NCBI GenBank assembly: GCA_011051745.1
Contig: DRKO01000238.1
Span: forward strand, 1-11,979
DNA from: Chloroflexota bacterium
GTDB taxonomy: Bacteria; Chloroflexota; Anaerolineae; Aggregatilineales; UBA3940
Direction: 5' to 3'
Length of the DNA: 11,979 nt
Below the pieces are notes generated by a model. That model searched no databases. It was not told the origin of the DNA and worked only from the letters and a program-made list of their open reading frames with translations. Positions 6,730 to 11,979 of this stretch are shown piece after piece. Each line of letters begins with the position of its first letter. Position 1 is the stretch's first letter. A program made the translations under genes and the position numbers.

Positions 6730-7227
6730 ATGGATAACAAACCGGATACCAACCACGCCGAGCGAAAAAGAGAAACCACCGATAAACCTGCTACGGTCGG
6801 CGGAGACTATATCGTGATCTCCGGAAGCGTCGGCCCTGCGGCAGTTGTCGGGCGCGGGACTCTTCAGGCCAACCACATCGCCGGAGGCGACCTGACGGTT
6901 AACGGGACGACCATCACCGAGAGCGAGCGTCAGTTCGCCGATCTGCTGGCCGAGCTAAAGGAGCTTCTCATCCGGGCCAGAGAGTCCGGGGAACTCAGTG
7001 ACTCCATCGCCGAGCAGGCCATCTCCAATCTGGACTCCGCCGCCGAGCTTGTCGAGAAGGAGAAGAAGCCGCCCAAGAGCAAGCTGCTTGAGAAGCTCTC
7101 GACCGCCGCCGACGTGCTGGAAAAGGCCATTGATGTTCTCACCCCGGATCAGGGTCCGGCCAAGTACCTGTTACAGGCCCTTCCGATTCTGGCGATGCTC
7201 ATTCAACTGGCGACTCGCCTGTTCTGA
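6730..7227 (+). CDS. Small Gly-rich-motif protein with helical body and hydrophobic C-terminus (putative effector or adaptor of the NACHT-FGE protein)
   Basis: The 165-residue protein is not one I can name. Residues 1-22 are polar and charged. Residues 24-58 carry the Gly-rich motif (GGDYIVI, VVGRG, IAGGDLT) that also precedes the NACHT domain of the divergent neighbour. Residues 62-138 look fully helical and charged, with heptad-like Leu spacing and a Lys/Pro-rich break (EKKPPKSK, about 111-118). Residues 147-165 (LLQALPILAMLIQLATRLF) form a hydrophobic C-terminal segment long enough to insert in a membrane. The start is clear: AAGGAG (6718-6723) lies 6 bases before the ATG at 6730; the frame is open upstream to 6517, but that part is antisense to the NACHT-FGE gene. 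The matching motif and divergent arrangement suggest the NTPase recruits it. Its role as pore former, adaptor or membrane anchor is inference. Confidence 0.85.
   Translation: MDNKPDTNHAERKRETTDKPATVGGDYIVISGSVGPAAVVGRGTLQANHIAGGDLTVNGTTITESERQFADLLAELKELLIRARESGELSDSIAEQAISNLDSAAELVEKEKKPPKSKLLEKLSTAADVLEKAIDVLTPDQGPAKYLLQALPILAMLIQLATRLF
6799..6903 (+). other. Segment encoding the shared Gly-rich motif in the small protein
   Basis: Residues 24-58 of the small protein are the counterpart of the motif encoded at 6284-6391 on the other strand. Alternating hydrophobic and small residues with regular Gly/Asp/Asn turns would suit a short beta-arch or beta-solenoid. The match is at protein level; I see no long DNA identity, so it does not look like a recent duplication. 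Confidence 0.75.
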
Positions 7228-7231
7228 AACA

Positions 7232-7254
7232 GCTCCGGCGAGCATCTTCGGAGC
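7232..7254. terminator. Possible hairpin between the convergent small-protein and NACHT-HEAT genes
   Basis: GCTCCG (7232-7237) pairs with CGGAGC (7249-7254) around an 11-base loop in the 63-bp gap between the two stop codons. No T-run follows on either strand, so it is only a weak terminator candidate. Confidence 0.2.
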
Positions 7255-7290
7255 CGTTCCCACCGGCGGCTTCTGGCCGGGGCGTGCCCC

Positions 7291-10200
7291 TCAGAATTCC
7301 TGCCGCGCCCCGTCCAGCCGGGCAGGCAGGCGCAGCGGGGTGGGACGTGCCCGTGCCACCAGCCAGCTCAGCGCCATAAAAAGCTCGTTCTGAGTCTCCG
7401 TCCCTGCCTCCCAGGAGGCACGGGGCGTTAACTGCCTCAGCAGATTTTCAACTTCGTGGGCCAGGTCAATCAGTTCCTGACTGCGGAAAGGCGGATCAGG
7501 CACGTTGCGGACTATACGCCCCACCGCGACGGCTGCCGCACAGCGCACCGGCAACGGGCCTTCCCTTATCAGACTGACCAGCGCCCGCTTGACATCCTCC
7601 CAGACCTCTGTGGCGTGGGCCAGCCCGCGCAGGGCGGCGATCTGTACTTCCATCTTGCTGGAGGTAACGATCTGTTGCAGCAGGACGCGGGTCACCGTTC
7701 CGGCGTTTTCCTGCTCATACCCCAGCGTCTCAAGCGCCAGCGCCTGCAATCCCACCGGTATGGAGGTCGGCGCGGCGGAGCCGACCGGCTGGGCGACTGC
7801 CAGATCTATCAGACGGAAGACAAGGTCTGTGTTCAGAGGCCTGTGCGCCCACAGGCACTTCTGGATGGCCTCTCCCAGCGTCTCCCAGTGATCGGGCAGG
7901 GCGCTTACGAGGGCCGAGAGCGCCTCGTCGGGCAGACCTCTGAGCGAGGAGAGCGCACGCACCGCCCTGGCCCTGATCGTCTGTTCCCCTGCCGCCACCA
8001 GCGAGATCAGATACTCAATGATCTCCGGGCCGGGGTCGTTCAGGGCTGCGATTGTGTCCAGCGTTGCCTCGCGTACGATCATCTCGCCGTCGCTGAGCAG
8101 GGTCATCAACGCCTGACGCACATCGGGGGCCGGATTGGGAAAGTGCCTGAACGCACGGGCCACCGCCCGACGGACGGCGTAGTCCGGGTCGCTGACCGTG
8201 TGATGGCTCAGCATGTGGATCACGCGGTCATCCTCCTGCCCTTTGGTCGCCAGCGGCTCGACGGCTGCAGCCCTTACCACGCTGGCGGGATCGTCCAGAC
8301 ACTCGATCAGCGCATCGAGCACTTCCCGCGAGCGGTTGCGGCAGGCCCCCAGGGCCAGCACAGCCGCATGACGGATCGGAACCTCCGGGTCTCCCGTCCA
8401 GCGTATGATCTGCCTGACCACCTCACGGGGTAGTTCGATCGGGCGGTGGAGCACCCGCAGCGCCGCAAGGCGCGTCTCCGCGTCTCCGTCCATTCCAGCC
8501 CGGCAGACCGTCAGGAGCGCGTCATCGGGCAGGGTGGCGACGCCGGACAGGGCTTCAACGGCTGCCTGCCGGATGCTGGGGTTGGGGTCGTTGATGAGGC
8601 CCAGGAGCTCGCCGATGATGAGCGGCGGCAGGGAGCCCATCAGGCGAAGGTTCCGCAGACTGAGACGCCGACGAGTCGGGTCGTTGCTCTGCAACATCTC
8701 AATCCAGAGGCCCAGTGCCTGCTGAGGCACGGGCGCGGCCTCTTCCAGCGTTCGCTGTGCCACGCTGCTCACCCGCTCATCTCCGTCGCTGACCAGACGG
8801 AGCAGTAGCATATAAGCCTCAAGCGAGAGGGGCCCCACGCGCCCCAGCGCCTCCGCCGTCGCCCGCCGCACCAGCGGTGGGGCGTCCTCGGCGTGCCTGA
8901 CCAGAGCGTCCCGCCCCTCGCTCAGGTGGGAAGCCCAGAAGGTCATGGCATCGGCGGCGTAGGCCCGTTTATGCTCATGAGGGCTGGCGAGATGACGCAG
9001 GGTGATCTGCAACGCCCGGTGGCTGGCCGACGTGCCGTCCAGATTCATCAGGTGACGCCGCGCTGCGTCAAAAATCAGGTTGAAGCGTCCGGCGCTGTCC
9101 CGCTCGCCGTCAACCCAGAGCCCGACCAGCTCCCTGACGATCCGCTCTGAAACCTCTGGACGAACCTCTATGCCCTCGCCCAGAAGTCTGGCCGCGAAGA
9201 ACAGGTCCCGCCTCAGGGTGTCCTCGAAGAGGCTGGGGGTGTACCGGAGCTGCTCGGCCCGCTCTCCCTGCGCCAGAATGGCCGTTTCGATCAGGTCGGA
9301 GGCGTTATCGCGCGAACCAAGCGATGTGAACCCGATCGCCAGCCGGATCACCTCGTCCCAGCGGGGATCGTGGAGGATCGCCCGGATGCGTTCGGCGGCT
9401 GTCCGGTAGCTGGCGACCAGAAAACGGGCCGCGAAGTACTCCTGAAGGGCGGGGTAGAGAAAGGCATACCGCCGGGGGGAAACCTCGATGAGCACCCCGC
9501 CGTGCGAGCGAAGACGCCCCATGAAATCATCAATCGCGGCGGCGGTCTGTTCCTCTGTGGCGTCGGGATGCAGAGCGCTCCACGCATGCTCCAGAATCCC
9601 CCTCAACTCCTCGGCGGTTAGCACGCCGCTGGTTCGGGAGGTCTGGAGCCAGTATGCCAGCTCTCCCAGCAGGGGGGTGACCTCTTGCTCCAGCACCACA
9701 GGCTCCGGCGCGGCGCTCTGGGGAAGCCGCCACTCGCGGATGAGGGTGTCGGCGGTAAGCTGGTAGATTGCGGCCCGCTGGGCGTTCAGGATGACGCCCG
9801 GCTGGTAGATGCCGACCAGCATCCGCAGGATCAGCGGGTTACCGGCCAGATGGGAAAGGCGTGCGTTGGTCGTGATCTCACGCATCAGCGCCAGCGTCTC
9901 GGCCTGAGCCTGATGGTGTGCCTCGTCATCCGTCAGGAGAGGCCGCCGTATGCGGGCCAGCGTGAGCGCCCAGCGCAGCAGAAGCGGCCCGAACTGGCTG
10001 CGCTCAAGCGGGCGGATGAGGTAGCCCGCAAACGAAGGGGGGAGGGGCACGGCTGTGTAACCGGCGAAACGGCTGGTTACGATGATGCGGTTCCCCTTTG
10101 CCCGCCACCGGGAGGCGGCCTGAGACACACAGGTGACCAGCATCCGGCGCTGCTCATCGGTTGCCGCCTGATCGAGCCCGTCGAGCAGGATCAGGCACTG

Positions 10201-11385
10201 CCCGTACTCCAGAAGATCGGCGATCAGGGGAGCTACCCTCTCGTCATGGGCCAGTTCCGTCGCCGAGCGGAGCATGAACTGCTCAAGCGGTTCATCCGGC
10301 TCACGATTGTCAACGTACTCTGCCAGATCAATGTAGATGGGCAGGGGGCGCACCAGCCGGATGGTAACCGAGCCGTCGGCCTGGGAGATGATCTGCAGCC
10401 CGCTTTCCTGCTCGGTCAGCAGCATACGGGCGTGTTCCAGCGCCAGATGGCGAAGGAGGGTTGTCTTGCCGCCCCCGCTGCACCCCAGAATCAGAATCTC
10501 ACGGTGACGATCCAGCACTTCGTGAATGGAAAGGGCCGGCTGGCCTTCCAGTTCCTGAGCCAGCAGCGGTTCGCGGAAGAGATGTAATTCCGGATCGTCA
10601 TAGGTCGCTGTCTGGTAACGCACGTAGCGATCAAGCCCGCTGCAGGTTGCCAGTGGGGACAGTCTTAATGGGACGTACACGTCGCTGAGAGGGATCGCAG
10701 GCCCATCGCTGCGCAAGTAGCCGTAGAGGTCTATGTGGCCGATTTTCTCGGCACAGGCTGAGAGGTAGGCCGTCAGTGCAGTGGCCTGATTGAACTGGGC
10801 ATCGGATATGAACCCTATCCCCAGATCGGAGGGGAACTCCTCCGCAGGATGGGCGAGCGTCTCCTCCTCCAGAATGTCTTCCACATCCTCCGAGGCCTGA
10901 AGGTTCGCAAACGAGCTGCTGTGGTCAATCAGGACCTCTTCGACGATGCCCATGAAGCCCTGGACGGGCAGGAGCCACTCTCCCCAGGAGCGGGGGAAGG
11001 CGTTGCCCTGTTCTCTCGTGATGGAGCGCTGAATCCGCTCGTATTGCTCCCAGAGAGTGTTGGCAGTTGTGCCCAGGTGGAAGAAGTGTGTCAGTAGCAG
11101 GTTCTCGGCGAAGGAGTCGACATCTCTCTCGCCCAGTTGCAGAAAGCTGCCGAACGTGTCCAGCCAGCGGCGCTGCGCCTCACCATAGCTGGAGAACCGA
11201 TCCTGAGCGGTGTCAAACAGCGCCCGCAGTTCTTCCGGAACCAGAACGTCCCTAGCCCAGTGCTCAATGGCAATGTAGATGGGATCGTCGGTCTGGTCGA
11301 ATAGCTCCTGAGATCGGTTGATCAGTTGGCCCAGGATGCGCCTCATAGCCTGGGCAAGCGTGAGCGTGATTATGGAAGGCGGCAT
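7291..11385 (-). CDS. STAND NTPase: unrecognised helical N-terminal domain, NACHT, and C-terminal HEAT repeats
   Basis: This 1364-residue cytoplasmic protein is a predicted NLR-like sensor. Residues 1 to about 225 are almost entirely helical and match no effector family I know. The pre-NACHT strand VYVPLRL (about 236-242) leads to the NACHT module: Walker A GCSGGGKT (301-308), Walker B LILLDGLDQ (398-406), a TSR sensor-1-like motif, and a winged-helix region with LAGNPLIL then NAQRAAIY. The middle resembles the NACHT-FGE protein in these motifs, so the two are relatives with different sensors. From about 792 to 1310, roughly a dozen HEAT-type helix pairs are visible (DPNPSIRQAAVEAL, DPEVPIRHAAVLAL, DPASVVRAAAVEPL), forming a probable ligand-binding solenoid. 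It lacks the Gly-rich motif and has Gln where the DGLDE motif usually ends in Glu. The start is the first ATG after an in-frame stop; no clear ribosome-binding site precedes it, so internal starts remain possible. Confidence 0.92.
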   Translation of the reverse strand: MPPSIITLTLAQAMRRILGQLINRSQELFDQTDDPIYIAIEHWARDVLVPEELRALFDTAQDRFSSYGEAQRRWLDTFGSFLQLGERDVDSFAENLLLTHFFHLGTTANTLWEQYERIQRSITREQGNAFPRSWGEWLLPVQGFMGIVEEVLIDHSSSFANLQASEDVEDILEEETLAHPAEEFPSDLGIGFISDAQFNQATALTAYLSACAEKIGHIDLYGYLRSDGPAIPLSDVYVPLRLSPLATCSGLDRYVRYQTATYDDPELHLFREPLLAQELEGQPALSIHEVLDRHREILILGCSGGGKTTLLRHLALEHARMLLTEQESGLQIISQADGSVTIRLVRPLPIYIDLAEYVDNREPDEPLEQFMLRSATELAHDERVAPLIADLLEYGQCLILLDGLDQAATDEQRRMLVTCVSQAASRWRAKGNRIIVTSRFAGYTAVPLPPSFAGYLIRPLERSQFGPLLLRWALTLARIRRPLLTDDEAHHQAQAETLALMREITTNARLSHLAGNPLILRMLVGIYQPGVILNAQRAAIYQLTADTLIREWRLPQSAAPEPVVLEQEVTPLLGELAYWLQTSRTSGVLTAEELRGILEHAWSALHPDATEEQTAAAIDDFMGRLRSHGGVLIEVSPRRYAFLYPALQEYFAARFLVASYRTAAERIRAILHDPRWDEVIRLAIGFTSLGSRDNASDLIETAILAQGERAEQLRYTPSLFEDTLRRDLFFAARLLGEGIEVRPEVSERIVRELVGLWVDGERDSAGRFNLIFDAARRHLMNLDGTSASHRALQITLRHLASPHEHKRAYAADAMTFWASHLSEGRDALVRHAEDAPPLVRRATAEALGRVGPLSLEAYMLLLRLVSDGDERVSSVAQRTLEEAAPVPQQALGLWIEMLQSNDPTRRRLSLRNLRLMGSLPPLIIGELLGLINDPNPSIRQAAVEALSGVATLPDDALLTVCRAGMDGDAETRLAALRVLHRPIELPREVVRQIIRWTGDPEVPIRHAAVLALGACRNRSREVLDALIECLDDPASVVRAAAVEPLATKGQEDDRVIHMLSHHTVSDPDYAVRRAVARAFRHFPNPAPDVRQALMTLLSDGEMIVREATLDTIAALNDPGPEIIEYLISLVAAGEQTIRARAVRALSSLRGLPDEALSALVSALPDHWETLGEAIQKCLWAHRPLNTDLVFRLIDLAVAQPVGSAAPTSIPVGLQALALETLGYEQENAGTVTRVLLQQIVTSSKMEVQIAALRGLAHATEVWEDVKRALVSLIREGPLPVRCAAAVAVGRIVRNVPDPPFRSQELIDLAHEVENLLRQLTPRASWEAGTETQNELFMALSWLVARARPTPLRLPARLDGARQEF

Positions 11386-11405
11386 CTGAAAACTACGTTC
11401 TCGGC

Positions 11406-11447
11406 AGATCCGTCTCAGCGGATCTCATACATGGCGCCTGAAAGGCG
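11406..11447 (-). promoter_or_regulatory. Two adjacent hairpins in the NACHT-HEAT leader
   Basis: A perfect 7-bp stem (11406-11412 with 11419-11425, 6-base loop) and a 5-bp stem with a GAA/TTC loop (11435-11439 with 11443-11447) lie 21 to 62 bases before the ATG. With no good ribosome-binding site near the start, the folded leader could limit or gate translation. There is no poly-U tract to make either a terminator. The rest of 11448-11526 shows nothing else I can name. Confidence 0.3.
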
Positions 11448-11526
11448 TACCCCTCTACCCTCTCCTGTCTGATGTGCTATGGGCTGGCCCTCTTTGAAAA
11501 GGTTGCCTGTTCGGACAGCGGGGCGT

Positions 11527-11555
11527 ATTATAGAGAGTGTCTTTCATAGCGTTAA
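11527..11555 (-). promoter_or_regulatory. Predicted promoter of the NACHT-HEAT gene
   Basis: On the minus strand, TTAACG (11550-11555) and a perfect TATAAT (11527-11532) are 17 bp apart. Transcription would start near 11520, leaving a leader of about 135 nt. The -35 is part of a palindrome shared with the divergent promoter. Confidence 0.55.
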
Positions 11556-11579
11556 CGAACGTTTTGCAAACTCTATTAT
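11552..11579 (+). promoter_or_regulatory. Predicted promoter of the coiled-coil membrane protein gene
   Basis: TTAACG (11552-11557) and TATTAT (11574-11579) are 16 bp apart. The -35 overlaps the opposing -35 because CGTTAACG (11550-11557) is palindromic. Transcription would start near 11586, about 43 nt before the GTG start at 11629. Confidence 0.45.
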
Positions 11580-11628
11580 AACCTTTTGACCCTGACAAAA
11601 CCCTTGTCGTTGGACAGCAGGCTCTACC

Positions 11629-11979
11629 GTGACAATTGAGACAATCTGGGTTTTTGTGCCTCTGGCACTCATTCTGGGCGGGCTGGCGGGATGGTACCTG
11701 CGTGCCAGAAGCGGCCTTTCCGGCTCACCCGAAGCCGGGGCTCCCGGCGAATCCCCGCCGCCGGAGCCCGTACTGGTTGCCCGTCGTCAGGCCGTGCAGG
11801 ATGCCGAGAAAGAGCTCGTTCAGCTTGAGGCCCGGCTTGCACGTCTCACGAAGGCGATCGCCGCTCTCCAGAACCAGGTACAGGAGAGCGAACAAGAACG
11901 CCGCCGTTTGCTGGCAGCGTTGAGTGAACATCAGAACTGGCTCCAGAAGGATCATCCGAACCTTCACGGTTCCCATTCG
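11629..11979 (+). CDS. N-terminal part of a membrane-anchored coiled-coil protein (3' truncated by window edge)
   Basis: From a GTG start at 11629, 117 codons run open to the window end. The protein starts MTIETIWVF, with one membrane segment at about 6-24 (VFVPLALILGGLAGWYL). Next is a Gly/Ser/Pro-rich linker (about 28-48), then a charged coiled coil (about 50-105: EKELVQLEARLARL, ESEQERRRLLAAL). A weak AGG (11619-11621) precedes the start by 7 bases, and a promoter is predicted 50 bases upstream. This layout is shared by many envelope scaffold and RmuC-like proteins, but the diagnostic C-terminal domain lies outside the window, so no family is assigned. It is divergent from the NACHT-HEAT gene and need not belong to the same system. 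Confidence 0.7.
   Translation, partial: MTIETIWVFVPLALILGGLAGWYLRARSGLSGSPEAGAPGESPPPEPVLVARRQAVQDAEKELVQLEARLARLTKAIAALQNQVQESEQERRRLLAALSEHQNWLQKDHPNLHGSHS

Noticed and set aside
7456..8433. Long open frame (325 codons) antisense to the HEAT-repeat region; likewise 9685-10587
   Set aside because: Both mirror a gene with clear NACHT and HEAT signatures and have Arg/Gly/Gln-rich shadow composition with no ribosome-binding site or domain.
7560..9010. Tandem DNA repeats in the HEAT region
   Set aside because: The repeats exist only as degenerate protein helix pairs; no repeated DNA unit is visible.
1..11979. CRISPR arrays, tRNA or rRNA genes, insertion sequences, attachment sites
   Set aside because: No regularly spaced direct repeats, cloverleaf or rRNA signatures, transposase or integrase motifs, or terminal repeats were seen on either strand.

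Overview
The window is high-GC, densely coding bacterial DNA. It encodes a GAF-PAS-class III cyclase, a LysM/M23 envelope protein with a Thr/Pro-rich linker, and two large NACHT-type STAND NTPases. This gene style is common in Chloroflexota (Anaerolineae-like), with filamentous multicellular-type bacteria the main alternative. The lineage is an inference from gene style only; no marker gene is present.

Layout. (1) 2-436: the 3' end of an unrecognised beta-rich protein. (2) 636-2384 (+): a soluble GAF-PAS-adenylate cyclase with its own sigma70-like promoter and a strong intrinsic terminator. (3) 2458-3603 (-): a membrane-anchored protein with two LysM domains and an M23 peptidase domain, read from a near-consensus promoter whose spacer is a perfect dyad. 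(4) 3740-11385: a likely immunity or conflict island of three genes. These are a NACHT NTPase with a C-terminal FGE/sulfatase-modifying-factor (C-type-lectin fold) domain (3740-6658, -), a small 165-aa protein with a hydrophobic C-terminus read divergently from it (6730-7227, +), and a 1364-aa NACHT-HEAT-repeat protein (7291-11385, -) convergent with the small gene. (5) 11386-11628: a divergent promoter region with two overlapping promoters. (6) 11629-11979 (+): the start of a membrane-anchored coiled-coil protein cut by the window end.

The most interesting feature is in the island. The small protein and the linker just before the NACHT domain of its divergent neighbour share a Gly-rich motif of about 35 residues (GGD.I ... 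VVG.G ... IAGGD[I/L]T.N). The two genes are read from one compact intergenic region flanked by a perfect 8-bp inverted repeat. This resembles the logic of NLR-linked amyloid or adaptor pairs, in which a sensor NTPase and a small effector carry matching signalling motifs. The working model is that the FGE domain (lacking both catalytic cysteines) senses a ligand, the NACHT domain oligomerises, and the matching motif recruits the small protein, whose hydrophobic tail acts at the membrane. The NACHT-HEAT protein would be a second sensor without that motif. The sequence shows the domains and the motif match; the mechanism is inference.
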